Part shown: positions 51,182 to 59,517 of the stretch, piece by piece
How the letters are laid out: each line of letters opens with the position of its first letter
Numbering within the stretch: the first letter of the stretch is position 1
NCBI GenBank assembly: GCA_023393455.1
Contig: JAEWLJ010000023.1
Coordinates: 52,141-116,140 of the forward strand
Source: Methanobacteriota archaeon
GTDB lineage: Archaea > Halobacteriota > Methanomicrobia > Methanomicrobiales > Methanoculleaceae
DNA: 64,000 bases
Direction of reading: 5' to 3'
Made by a program: the position numbers and the translations under genes
The notes under the pieces: model-generated
Told to the model about the DNA's origin: nothing
Database searches by the model: none
Seen by the model: the letters and a program-made list of their open reading frames with translations, nothing else

Positions 51182-52921
51182 ATGGAGTCCGGCCCCGACG
51201 TGCGTGTCGAGCGGCTCACCCGCTACATCTTCTCTGCTCCATCCTGGCCGCGGTCCCTTGCACTCATCGTCGTGCTCGGTTTCGTCATCGATGCTGCCAC
51301 CTACCGGGTGGGGGACGAGTTGTTCCTGGTCGGCACCCTCGGGTTCTCGGTCCCGGCACTGGTCGCTCTCCTGCTGACGGTGCCGCTGGTGCGGGCATTT
51401 GGCGGCTCCATCACCTGGAACCGGTCGGCGCTCCTCGCCCTGGCCTGCACGGTTCTTGCGGTGATCCTGAGCCTCTCGCCGGTGCTTATCTTTGGTCGTG
51501 CTCTCTTTCCCACGCTCTATGCGATAGCGTTCGGCCTGGCCTTCGGCCTCCGGCTGCTGGTTCTCGTAGCCGTCGCCGATTACCGGATCTCCCGGATGGT
51601 CCTCCCCGCATTCACCCAGAGTGCGGTTGCCATAGCGGTCGGAGCCTGGTTCTTCACCCCCGGGTTCGCGCCCTACGCCCTCCTCCTCCAGGTGGTCTTC
51701 GGCCTGGTCTTCGTCTTCCTGATCTGGGTGATCGAGCGGCCGCTGAAGCGGGCGTTCCAGATCAGCGGACTCAACTTCCTCAACACCTTCATCGCCCACC
51801 TGACCGATGGGTCGAAGAACATGGAGGACTTCTTCCGCGAGATCGGCGAGGAGGTCTATGTTCCGGAGGTCTCGCTCTTCTTCTCCCGTGACTCGGGGGA
51901 GGATGTCCTCTTCACCGTCCCGAACGTCCACCCCGGCCCGATGGGCGACGTCGGCGGCGGGAACCTCCCCCGGATCCTCCACGACACCTTCCCCGAGGAG
52001 ACGCTTGTTGCCCACGGTTGCGCCACCCACGACTTCAACCTGGTCTCGGAGAGCGAGATCGAGAAGATCGCCCACGCCGTCGAGGCGTCGCGGGAGGGGC
52101 TCGCCTACTCCGCCGTCGCGAGCCGTCCCGTCCGGGTCGAATCGGGCTCGGTCTCGATCCTCTGCCAGCGGTTCGGGGACGCCCTCCTGATGGTGAGCAC
52201 CCGGTCGCCGGAGCGCACGGAGGATCTCGATTACTCGATTGGCCTTGCTATCATGGCCGAAGGGCGGTGCGCTTTCTCCCACGTTGCGTTCGTCGATGCC
52301 CACAACTGCATGACCAGCGTGGGTTCCCCGGTCCTCCCGGCGACGAAGATCGCGACGGAGTACATCGCCGCCGCACGCGAGGGGTTCGCCACCGCCCGTG
52401 ACCTCCCTCAGGAGCCGCTCTCGATCGGTGTCTCGCACGTCAGGGTTCCGTTCACCCGTGAGCAGGGGTTCGGGTCGCTCGGGGTGCAGGTGCTGGTGAC
52501 GGAGGTCGAGGGGAAGCGGGCGGCCTACGTCCTGATCGACGGGAACAACGTGGCCCCGGGCGTCCGGGAGCAACTGCGGGCGGTGGCGCTCGAAGACGTC
52601 GACGAGGCGGAGATCATGACGACCGATACGCACACGGTGAACACGATCACCGGGAAGAACCCGGTCGGCTACGTGGTGCCGGCGAAGGCGATCGTCCCTT
52701 ACATCGAGCAGGCGGTCCGCGAAGCGATAGCCGATCTCGCGCCGGCCCGCGTGGGGGCGGCGACGGCATCGTGCGAGGGGATCGTCGTCTTCGGGTCGCA
52801 GCGGGTCTCGCAGCTCGCGAGCACCGTGAACGCGATGCTCGCGTTCATCGCCCCGCTGAGCCTGATGATCCTCATCCTCGCGTTCCTGCTCTCGGTCCTC
52901 GCCTATATCGCGCTCCAGTAG
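51182..52921 (+). CDS. DUF2070 family membrane protein
   Basis: The 579-residue archaeal protein has six to seven membrane segments in the first 190 residues. A large soluble domain follows (about residues 200-550) with metal-site-like motifs: VPNVHPGPMGDVGGGNLP, HGCATHDFNL and VDAHNCM. One C-terminal membrane helix ends it. The His/Asp motifs suggest a phosphoesterase-like or DHH-like activity, but none is established. It stands 80 bases after the kinase. Confidence 0.85.
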   Translation: MESGPDVRVERLTRYIFSAPSWPRSLALIVVLGFVIDAATYRVGDELFLVGTLGFSVPALVALLLTVPLVRAFGGSITWNRSALLALACTVLAVILSLSPVLIFGRALFPTLYAIAFGLAFGLRLLVLVAVADYRISRMVLPAFTQSAVAIAVGAWFFTPGFAPYALLLQVVFGLVFVFLIWVIERPLKRAFQISGLNFLNTFIAHLTDGSKNMEDFFREIGEEVYVPEVSLFFSRDSGEDVLFTVPNVHPGPMGDVGGGNLPRILHDTFPEETLVAHGCATHDFNLVSESEIEKIAHAVEASREGLAYSAVASRPVRVESGSVSILCQRFGDALLMVSTRSPERTEDLDYSIGLAIMAEGRCAFSHVAFVDAHNCMTSVGSPVLPATKIATEYIAAAREGFATARDLPQEPLSIGVSHVRVPFTREQGFGSLGVQVLVTEVEGKRAAYVLIDGNNVAPGVREQLRAVALEDVDEAEIMTTDTHTVNTITGKNPVGYVVPAKAIVPYIEQAVREAIADLAPARVGAATASCEGIVVFGSQRVSQLASTVNAMLAFIAPLSLMILILAFLLSVLAYIALQ

Positions 52922-52964
52922 GGGCGGGAACGCCCTTTTTCTTTCTGCAGCCCAAACCTCTATC

Positions 52965-54140
52965 ATGAACTACCGGTTCGCTGGTCGGATGGGGCATGCC
53001 CCGGAGTCGTTCCTCGAAGAGCTCTTCCGGGTCTCGGCCGTCCCCGGAGTGATATCGTTTGCCGGCGGCCTGCCGGGCTCGGCCTACATCGATGTTACGG
53101 GGATCCGGGAGGCGGCCCGCGAGGTCTTTGCCGACGAAGGGCGGACGGCGCTCCAGTACACGACGACGGACGGCTACCTTCCCCTCCGGGAGTTCATCGC
53201 TGACCGTTACCGGAGACGGCTCGGCCTTCCGGCGACGCCTGAGGAGATCCAGGTCGTGAACGGTTCGCAACAGTGCCTCGACCTGGTCGCGAAGATCTTC
53301 CTCGACCCCGGCGACGCCGTCGGGATGGAGCGGCCGGGCTACCTCGGCGCGATCGAGGCCTTCTCCCTCTACGAACCCGTCGTTCACTCGGTTCCCCTGG
53401 AGGAGGACGGCCCGGATCTTGCGGCGTTCGCATCGCTCATCCGCGACCATGCGCCGAAGTTCTTCTACGGCATCCCGAACTCGCAGAATCCCTCGGGGAG
53501 GACGTATTCGGAAGGGAAGCGGCGGGCGATCGCAGAGACCCTCGAAGGAACGGAGACGGTCTTTTATGAGGACGACGCTTTTGGCGAACTCTTCTTCGAC
53601 GGAAAGCCCCGGTCGCCGGTGAAGCGCTACCTCCCGGACCAGACGGTGATCTCGGGGTCGTTCTCAAAGATCGTCGCACCCGGGATGCGGATCGGCTGGA
53701 TATATGCGCCGGCGCCGGTTCTCCGGGAGTTCAACGTCGCGAAGCAGGCGGCCGACCTTCACTCGAACTTCCTCTGCCAGGTGATCCTGCACCGCTATCT
53801 ATCGACCCACGATCTCGATGCCCACGTCGCCCGCGTCGCGGCGGTCTACGGCGCAAATTGCCGGCTGATGTGCGAACTCCTCGACGACCTGATGCCGCAG
53901 GTGACCCACACCAACCCCGAGGGCGGGATGTTCATGACGGCGACGCTGCCGGATGGAATCTCGTCGATGGAGGTCTTTTCAGAGGGTGTCAGGGAAGGCG
54001 TCGCGGTCCTCCCCGGGGTGCCGTTCTACGCCGACGGCGGCGGGGAGGATACGATCCGGCTGAACTTCTCGGCGGCGGGCGAGGAGGAGATCGTCGAGGG
54101 GATCCACCGGCTGGCGAGGGTGGTGCGGCGGCTGGCCTGA
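52965..54140 (+). CDS. PLP-dependent aminotransferase, class I/II (aminoadipate/aromatic type)
   Basis: The 391-residue fold type I enzyme has the lysine site SGSFSKIVAPGMRIGW, the NSQNPSGRTYS block, and an N-terminal ISFAGGLPGS signature like that of LysN/MocR-type and aromatic aminotransferases. It may transaminate 2-aminoadipate, branched or aromatic amino acids; with iorAB nearby in the genome an aromatic role is possible but unproven. Confidence 0.86.
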   Translation: MNYRFAGRMGHAPESFLEELFRVSAVPGVISFAGGLPGSAYIDVTGIREAAREVFADEGRTALQYTTTDGYLPLREFIADRYRRRLGLPATPEEIQVVNGSQQCLDLVAKIFLDPGDAVGMERPGYLGAIEAFSLYEPVVHSVPLEEDGPDLAAFASLIRDHAPKFFYGIPNSQNPSGRTYSEGKRRAIAETLEGTETVFYEDDAFGELFFDGKPRSPVKRYLPDQTVISGSFSKIVAPGMRIGWIYAPAPVLREFNVAKQAADLHSNFLCQVILHRYLSTHDLDAHVARVAAVYGANCRLMCELLDDLMPQVTHTNPEGGMFMTATLPDGISSMEVFSEGVREGVAVLPGVPFYADGGGEDTIRLNFSAAGEEEIVEGIHRLARVVRRLA

Positions 54141-54192
54141 TCTCCCCGCTGTTTCGTAATGTTTAACGGCGGGGAGAGTCCTGTACTCTTCA

Positions 54193-54951
54193 ATGACCTC
54201 ATGCTCTCTTCTTCCGGGCCATTTCCGGTTCTGCATCGCTCTCCTCATCTTCCTGCTCGTCGTCCCCTGTTGCCTCGCCGCCGATACCGCGAACATTTCC
54301 GACTCCGTTGACCGGGCCACGTCCGCCGTCGCGGAGAGGGATTGGGACGGCGTCCTCGTCGCGACCGGCGAGGGGCTGGCCGTCGAGCCCGGCAACGTCT
54401 CTCTCCTCTGCATGGAAGGCTACGCCCTGCGCAAACTCGGGCGCTACCCGGAGGCGGCGGCCGTGGTGAGCGAGGCGATCGCCCTCGACCCGAAACCCGT
54501 CCGCTACGCGAACCGCGGCTATGCCTATGTCGCGAGGGGGAACTCCTCTGCTGCGCTTGCCGACGCGGAGGCCGCGCTCCTCCTCGACCCTGCCGACGCC
54601 ACGTCCTGGGGCGTGAAGGCGATGGCGCTCGCCGGGATGGACGACCTTGCCGGCGCAGAGTCGGCCGTCGACCGGGCACTCGCCCTCGCTCCGGAGAGCG
54701 CCCACCTCTGGCACGTCCGGGGGGAGGTCCTCCTTGCCGCCGGCAACGCCACGGGTGCGGCCGCGGCGCTGAACCGCTCGCTCACGCTCGACCCTGACTA
54801 CAGCCTTCCCTGGCCGGATATGCCGGACGCCCGCGAGGACCTGGCGGCGGCGATGCAGGCAGCCACTTTTCCGGCGGCGGCGCCGTTCGGGGGTTTGGTC
54901 GCAGTCGCCGGCCTGCTTGCGATCGGTGCGTGGTCTCTCCGGCGGCGTTGA
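54193..54951 (+). CDS. Secreted or membrane-anchored TPR-repeat protein
   Basis: The 252-residue protein has an N-terminal signal peptide (ending near CCLAAD), then about five tetratricopeptide units (for example AIALDPKPVRYANRGYAYVA). A C-terminal membrane helix follows (GGLVAVAGLLAIGAW) with an RRR end. The TPR domain would face outside the cell and bind other proteins. Confidence 0.8.
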   Translation: MTSCSLLPGHFRFCIALLIFLLVVPCCLAADTANISDSVDRATSAVAERDWDGVLVATGEGLAVEPGNVSLLCMEGYALRKLGRYPEAAAVVSEAIALDPKPVRYANRGYAYVARGNSSAALADAEAALLLDPADATSWGVKAMALAGMDDLAGAESAVDRALALAPESAHLWHVRGEVLLAAGNATGAAAALNRSLTLDPDYSLPWPDMPDAREDLAAAMQAATFPAAAPFGGLVAVAGLLAIGAWSLRRR

Positions 54952-54973
54952 CCCCGGAGGCCTGCACCATCCC

Positions 54974-55426
54974 CTACTCGGGCCAGCCGGGGGCCGGAGC
55001 CCGCTCCACCTGGACGAGCATCAGCACCGCGGGCTCATTGCCCACGGTCCCCGAGCGGTGGCCCCTCTGCCCCCGCTCGTCGGGCCGGGTGTTCTGGTCG
55101 TTGCCAAACGAGAGCTCGCCCGGCCCCATCTCCACGCGGGTGCCGTCCATGGTCTCCACGAACCAGCGGCCCGAGAGTGGCACGATCCACTGCGGCTCAG
55201 GGTTCTCGTGCCACTCGCCGACCCAGCCTGCGGGGAGGACCAGGGCGACCACAGGGGCAGCCGGGTCGGCGAGCCTGCCGATCCACGACGGCGCCGCACC
55301 GGTCGATATGCTCGCGAATGCGAAGTTGCTCATCCGGCAGCGGTCCTGCCGGCTCACGCCGTCCTCATCGGTCCAGACGTGCCAGTAGGGGACTTCGGGC
55401 GTGTCCGGGTTATGGTCTCGCTTCAT
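54974..55426 (-). CDS. Cupin-like domain protein
   Basis: The 150-residue protein is predicted to be a single beta-barrel. The metal-type motif HENPEPQWIVPLSGRWFVE and a second GPGELSFGND block fit a cupin. The ATG at 55426 (MKRDHNPDTPE) is preferred over a start nine codons upstream. It converges with the TPR gene. The ligand is unknown. Confidence 0.68.
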   Translation of the reverse strand: MKRDHNPDTPEVPYWHVWTDEDGVSRQDRCRMSNFAFASISTGAAPSWIGRLADPAAPVVALVLPAGWVGEWHENPEPQWIVPLSGRWFVETMDGTRVEMGPGELSFGNDQNTRPDERGQRGHRSGTVGNEPAVLMLVQVERAPAPGWPE

Positions 55427-55571
55427 GCTTCCCACCTTCGGGCCCGGCATCAAATACCTTTGGCCCCGGGGGTTGCGGCGGAGAACGGTTCCCGGAGCGG
55501 GTTTTTCCCCGGCGGCATGCGGGCGCTGGACTTAATACATGCGGTGGAGAATAGGTAATGGCACTTTTCGA

Positions 55572-55615
55572 GCGAGGGTAGCCAAGCCCGGCCAAAGGCG
55601 GTGGACTTAAGATTT
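55572..55615 (+). pseudogene. 5' half of a second tRNA-Leu, truncated at the anticodon
   Basis: GCGAGGGTAGCCAAGCCCGG and GGACTTAAGAT repeat the first half of the intact tRNA-Leu 143 bases downstream. The sequence then departs into AT-rich DNA with no 3' half. The upstream promoter region is also duplicated (GGACTTAATACATGC against GGACTTATTACATGC). No bulge-helix-bulge intron signal joins it to a 3' half. Confidence 0.75.
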
Positions 55616-55714
55616 AATACTAAAAAAGGTTACTATATCTCGCCTTCTACCGAAGCCGTTATCGAGCGTCGGACTTATTACATGCAATTGATAATAGTTA
55701 TTGGATCTTTTGGA

Positions 55715-55799
55715 GCGAGGGTAGGTTAGCCCGGCCAAAACCGACGGACTTAAGATCCGTTCTCGAAGGAGTCCGTGGGTTCGAATCCCACCCCTCGCA
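55715..55799 (+). tRNA. tRNA-Leu (anticodon TAA)
   Basis: The acceptor stem GCGAGGG pairs with CCCTCGC (55792-55798), with discriminator A at 55799. The anticodon loop CTTAAGA gives TAA. A long variable arm (TCTCGAAGGAGT region) marks the class II tRNA. The T arm is GTGGG-TTCGAAT-CCCAC. No CCA is encoded. It forms the left edge of the accessory island. Confidence 0.95.
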
Positions 55800-55814
55800 T
55801 CAGAACTTTGGGTT
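55800..55814 (+). repeat. Direct repeat next to tRNA-Leu, left copy
   Basis: TCAGAACTTTGGGTT directly follows the tRNA. It recurs with one mismatch at 56388-56402, bracketing an AT-rich segment of about 590 bases. It is a candidate attachment-site duplication. Confidence 0.5.
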
Positions 55815-55908
55815 ATAGTTAAGCGAAAAATGCTGCTAATTATAACCTTTCAAAATTTTGCACTCCTACTTGGAAGGCTTCAATTCTGTCTATAGGTGAT
55901 AAAACAGT

Positions 55909-56220
55909 TTATAGTCGGTTATTGATTTTGATGTACAGGGCAATTCCAGTGACTCCACCATACAATAGCAGTTCTATCAAACTAAAGACATGAGTCCCAA
56001 TTACCAATAATCCAAATGCCCATCCCAACATGTAGGTTAACGACCAATAGGTCATTTTGTCAAGGAGAAAGACTACTGAGATTATTGAAAATATATTAAA
56101 AATGACAATTGCATGTGGAATCCCAGATGCTAAAAATAGCGCACTAAAAATAACATAAGTTGCAACACCAGAACAACCTTCAATAATGGCTCTATGAACT
56201 CCATCTGGGAATGAAGGCAT
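55909..56220 (-). CDS. Small AT-rich membrane protein, unknown
   Basis: The 103-residue protein has three to four hydrophobic segments (for example ATYVIFSALFLASGIPHA and IVIFNIFSIISVVFLL). Base composition is far more AT-rich than the chromosome around it, a sign of transfer. A TATA-rich stretch (ATATATAATATC) lies just upstream on the minus strand side. No family is recognised. It sits between the two 15-base direct repeats. Confidence 0.6.
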   Translation of the reverse strand: MPSFPDGVHRAIIEGCSGVATYVIFSALFLASGIPHAIVIFNIFSIISVVFLLDKMTYWSLTYMLGWAFGLLVIGTHVFSLIELLLYGGVTGIALYIKINNRL

Positions 56221-56387
56221 CAATCTAATTCTTTAAAATGGATATATATAATATCTTACTTTTCTTTCTACAAATCCTTCAACTCATCAAGTTTCATCAA
56301 AAGTTTACATCTTGAAGGACTGTAGAAAATCACATTACTGTAAAATGCGGATACAAAGGTGGCATTTTTGCCTATACTATACCCGCG

Positions 56388-56402
56388 TCAGAACTTTCGG
56401 TT
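56388..56402 (+). repeat. Direct repeat, right copy
   Basis: TCAGAACTTTCGGTT differs by one base from the copy at 55800-55814 and is preceded by CCCGCG, resembling the CCTCGCA before the left copy. Confidence 0.5.
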
Positions 56403-56421
56403 CGAATCTCTTTCGTTTATC

Positions 56422-56619
56422 TCATTCAGTAACCGAAGGTAACGCATGAAACATGCGCCAACCGTTTCGCACAGTTCTTTCCATCAGGTTAAGGGTGAGC
56501 TGCCGGCCACTCGATCGGAAGGGGCATGGTGAAGGGGTGCGCTCAACAAGCGCGACGCTGCGCTCAGCCGCGATTTCCTCATCGAGCGTCAGCCCTATAC
56601 CAACAAATTCTCTAGCCAT
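56422..56619 (-). CDS. Weak small open frame, 65 residues
   Basis: An ATG-started frame encodes a charged peptide (LTLDEEIAAERSVALVERT) with no recognised motif and no helix-turn-helix. It lies divergently upstream of hsdM and could be a remnant. It may not be a gene. Confidence 0.25.
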   Translation of the reverse strand: MAREFVGIGLTLDEEIAAERSVALVERTPSPCPFRSSGRQLTLNLMERTVRNGWRMFHALPSVTE

Positions 56620-56620
56620 T

Positions 56621-56755
56621 GTTTAGGAACATTGATACGCTCTCATCAATGCATATTAATCTGACAATGCTATTGTAACGGTTCTTGCTGACGTCGGCAC
56701 GCCAGCGGCAGGGAATACTCATCGTTACACAGTAACCATATTCAAAGGAAGAAGC
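56621..56755. other. hsd promoter region
   Basis: The region holds AT-rich stretches (GCATATTAATC near 56646) and the palindrome listed separately. A Shine-Dalgarno AAGGAAG stands four bases before the hsdM ATG. No gene is seen. Confidence 0.45.
56724..56736. promoter_or_regulatory. Palindrome before the type I restriction operon
   Basis: GTTAC-ACA-GTAAC is a perfect five-base dyad 19 bases upstream of the hsdM ATG. A related TGTAAC lies near 56672. It is a candidate operator that could delay restriction expression. Confidence 0.35.
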
Positions 56756-58309
56756 ATGATCACCGGCGACATCAAAAACCAAATCGACCACATCTGGGAC
56801 TCCTTCTGGTCCGGGGGTATCTCGAACCCACTGGAGGTGATTGAGCAAATCACCTACTTGCTCTTCATCCGCCGCCTCGACGACCTCCACACCTTGGAGG
56901 AGAACAAGGCCAACCGACTTAAGAAACCGATGGAGCGGTGGATCTTCCCGCAAGGCAATGATGCCGAGGGCCGTGCGTACGAGGACTTCCGCTGGTCGCG
57001 TTTCAAGCACTTCGCCCCCGCCGAGATGTTCACCGTGGTCGACAAGCACGTCTTCCCGTTCCTGCGTGAAGATCTCGCGCAGCAGCTCGGCAATGGAGAT
57101 TCTGCTTACGCGCATCACATGAAGGATGCTCGCTTCACCATCCCGACACCGGCACTGCTCGCCAAAGTTGTGGATATGCTTGACAAGGTGCCGATGGAGG
57201 ATCGCGACACCAAGGGCGACATCTATGAATATATGCTTGCCAAGATCGCGACTGCCGGACAAAACGGGCAGTTTCGAACGCCGCGCCATATCATCCAACT
57301 GATGGTCGAACTCACGGCACCGCAACCGAACGACACCATCTGCGACCCGGCCTGCGGCACGGCGGGATTCCTGGTCGCGGCAGGCGAATTCCTGCGCAAG
57401 CACAACACGAACCTACTCCACGACCAGACGTTGCGCGAACACTTCCACTATCACCTCTTCCACGGCTTCGACTTCGACAATACGATGCTCCGCATCGGCA
57501 GCATGAACATGTTGTTACACGGTGTGGAGGGTCCGGACATCCGCTACCGCGACTCGCTCGCACAGGACCACGCGGGCGAGGAAGAGAAGTACACGCTGGT
57601 GCTTGCCAATCCGCCCTTTGCAGGCAGCCTCGACTACGAGAACACCGCAAAGGACCTCCTCCAGATCGTCAAGACCAAGAAGACCGAGTTGCTCTTCCTC
57701 GCACTCTTCCTGCGTCTCTTAAAACCCGGCGGACGTGCGGCGGTAATCGTGCCTGACGGCGTGCTCTTCGGGTCCAGCAAGGCGCACAAGGAACTGCGCC
57801 GCATCCTGGTCGAGGACCAGAAACTTGACGCCGTGGTGAAACTTCCCGGCGGCGTGTTCAGGCCGTACGCGGGCGTCTCAACGGCGATCCTGGTCTTCAC
57901 CAAGACCAATTCCGGCGGCACCGACTTCGTCTGGTTCTATGACGTCGAGGCCGACGGCTGGAGCCTCGACGACAAACGCTCAGCGCTCCTATCAGAAGAC
58001 AAGCTCGGCTCGGTGCCCCACATGGCGCTCGCCGACGACGAGCACGCGATGAACAACCTGCCCGACGTGCTCACACGCTGGTCGCAGCGTGCCGGCACTG
58101 AGCGCGAGCGCCCGCGCACCGTGCAGAGCTTCTGCGTGCCCAAGGCCGACATCGTCGCGGAGGGTTACGACCTTTCACTCAATCGCTACAAGGAGGTGGT
58201 TTGCGAAGAGGTTAACCATCGGCCGCCTAGGGAAATTCTCGCCGAGTTGTGGAAACTTGAGGAGGAGATTCAGCGAGGAATGAGGGAACTGGAAGGGATG
58301 CTGGAATGA
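56756..58309 (+). CDS. hsdM: Type I restriction-modification system, DNA methyltransferase subunit
   Basis: The 517-residue N6-adenine methyltransferase has the HsdM N-terminal helical domain (residues about 10-140) and QFRTPRHIIQLMVEL. The SAM motif DPACGTAGFLVAAGEF is near residue 198, and the catalytic motif NPPFAGS near residue 284. It forms the M2S methylase with HsdS and the R2M2S nuclease with HsdR. Its start has a bacterial-style ribosome site, and its stop overlaps the hsdS ATG. Codon use differs somewhat from chromosomal neighbours, which suggests transfer. Confidence 0.94.
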   Translation: MITGDIKNQIDHIWDSFWSGGISNPLEVIEQITYLLFIRRLDDLHTLEENKANRLKKPMERWIFPQGNDAEGRAYEDFRWSRFKHFAPAEMFTVVDKHVFPFLREDLAQQLGNGDSAYAHHMKDARFTIPTPALLAKVVDMLDKVPMEDRDTKGDIYEYMLAKIATAGQNGQFRTPRHIIQLMVELTAPQPNDTICDPACGTAGFLVAAGEFLRKHNTNLLHDQTLREHFHYHLFHGFDFDNTMLRIGSMNMLLHGVEGPDIRYRDSLAQDHAGEEEKYTLVLANPPFAGSLDYENTAKDLLQIVKTKKTELLFLALFLRLLKPGGRAAVIVPDGVLFGSSKAHKELRRILVEDQKLDAVVKLPGGVFRPYAGVSTAILVFTKTNSGGTDFVWFYDVEADGWSLDDKRSALLSEDKLGSVPHMALADDEHAMNNLPDVLTRWSQRAGTERERPRTVQSFCVPKADIVAEGYDLSLNRYKEVVCEEVNHRPPREILAELWKLEEEIQRGMRELEGMLE

Positions 58310-59418
58310 GTGGCACGCTGCGAAATTGGCCCTCGGTCACCCTCGGCGAGGTGTGCGAATTCAAGTACGGTAAGAGCTTGCCGGAAGCCGCGCGTGCCGG
58401 TGGCGACGTACCGGTTTTCGGTTCGAATGGAGAAGTAGGTAGACATGATGAGGCACTCACAGATGGGCCGACGATAATTATCGGTAGAAAGGGCTCCTTC
58501 GGCGAGGTTGCTTACTCCACTGTTGGATGCTGGCCGATTGACACCACGTACTACGTCGATGGAACCGCCACAAAAGTGGATCTCCGTTGGCTGGCATACC
58601 GCTTATCCGCTCTTGGCCTGAATACGCTTAACCGCGCGGCGGCCATCCCTGGGCTCAATCGAGAAGACGCATACAGACAACGGCTCCTTCTCCCACCTCT
58701 CCCCGAGCAGCGGCGCATTGCGATGATCCTGGAAAAGGCGGACGCGCTGCGGGCAAAGAGCCGTGCTGCCCTCGCTCAACTCGACACCCTCGCCCAATCC
58801 ATCTTCCTCGATATGTTCGGAGATCCCGCGGCGAATCCGAAGGGATGGCCGCGGAAGCACATTAGCGATATTGCGACAGTGATCACTGGGAATACCCCTT
58901 CGCGTGCGAATCCTGATTACTACGGACACGCAATCGAATGGATCAAGTCTGATAATATTAACACGCCGAATTACTATCTGACGCGAGCTGACGAGGGTTT
59001 GTCAGAGTTAGGACGTCAGGTAGGCCGTGCCGTGCCTGCGGGTTCGATCCTAGTCACCTGCATCGCGGGCAGTCCTGACTGCATAGGTAATTCGGCGATG
59101 ACCGACCGAGAGGTGGCATTCAATCAACAGATCAATGCCATCGTCCCATTCGAGGGGAATGCGCACTTCATTTACGGCCAGCTACGCGTCGCCAAGTGCC
59201 TCGTCCAGCAAGCATCGACGGCGGGAATGAAAGGAATGGTCAGTAAGTCCAGGTTCGAGCGGATATCTCTTATTTTGCCTCCTAGTCAGCTCCAGGAGAT
59301 ATATGTGGAGCGGGTGTGCGCTGTCGAAGAGGCGATGAGCAAACAAAGAGTCTCGTTCGACAGACTAGGCGAATTATTTGCGTCTCTTCAGTATCGCGTC
59401 TTCCGAGGGGAGCTATAG
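58306..59418 (+). CDS. hsdS: Type I restriction-modification system, specificity subunit
   Basis: The 370-residue protein has two target-recognition domains. The first (about residues 1-130) ends in LLPPLPEQRRIAMILEKADA, the conserved spacer helix region. The second begins near DIATVITGNTPSRANPDYYG and ends in ILPPSQLQEIYVERV plus a second coiled-coil helix (LFASLQYRVFRGEL). It sets the bipartite DNA target, which cannot be predicted here. It looks full length. Confidence 0.92.
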   Translation: MSGTLRNWPSVTLGEVCEFKYGKSLPEAARAGGDVPVFGSNGEVGRHDEALTDGPTIIIGRKGSFGEVAYSTVGCWPIDTTYYVDGTATKVDLRWLAYRLSALGLNTLNRAAAIPGLNREDAYRQRLLLPPLPEQRRIAMILEKADALRAKSRAALAQLDTLAQSIFLDMFGDPAANPKGWPRKHISDIATVITGNTPSRANPDYYGHAIEWIKSDNINTPNYYLTRADEGLSELGRQVGRAVPAGSILVTCIAGSPDCIGNSAMTDREVAFNQQINAIVPFEGNAHFIYGQLRVAKCLVQQASTAGMKGMVSKSRFERISLILPPSQLQEIYVERVCAVEEAMSKQRVSFDRLGELFASLQYRVFRGEL

Positions 59419-59420
59419 CC

Positions 59421-59516
59421 ATGCACGACATGGTGGCGATGTCGATCCTGTTCGCGGGCTTCATGCCGTACCTGAGCGACGGACTCAACGCCGACCAAGT
59501 GTATCGGGGAGCGTGA
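59421..59516 (+). CDS. Possible 31-residue peptide between hsdS and hsdR
   Basis: The short frame (starting HDMVAMSILFAGFMPYLSDG) fills the gap between hsdS and hsdR almost exactly, two bases after one stop and one base before the next ATG. It is mildly hydrophobic. It could be a translational coupling peptide or chance. Confidence 0.3.
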   Translation: MHDMVAMSILFAGFMPYLSDGLNADQVYRGA

Positions 59517-59517
59517 G

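Noticed and set aside
50951..52966. A 671-codon open frame on the minus strand opposite the DUF2070 gene
   Set aside because: It is a charged, low-complexity antisense shadow typical of high-GC DNA, whereas the plus strand has clear membrane segments and family motifs.
55572..55714. An intron-containing tRNA-Leu starting at 55572
   Set aside because: No matching 3' half or TTCGAAT T-loop follows within the first copy, and no bulge-helix-bulge pairing could be drawn.
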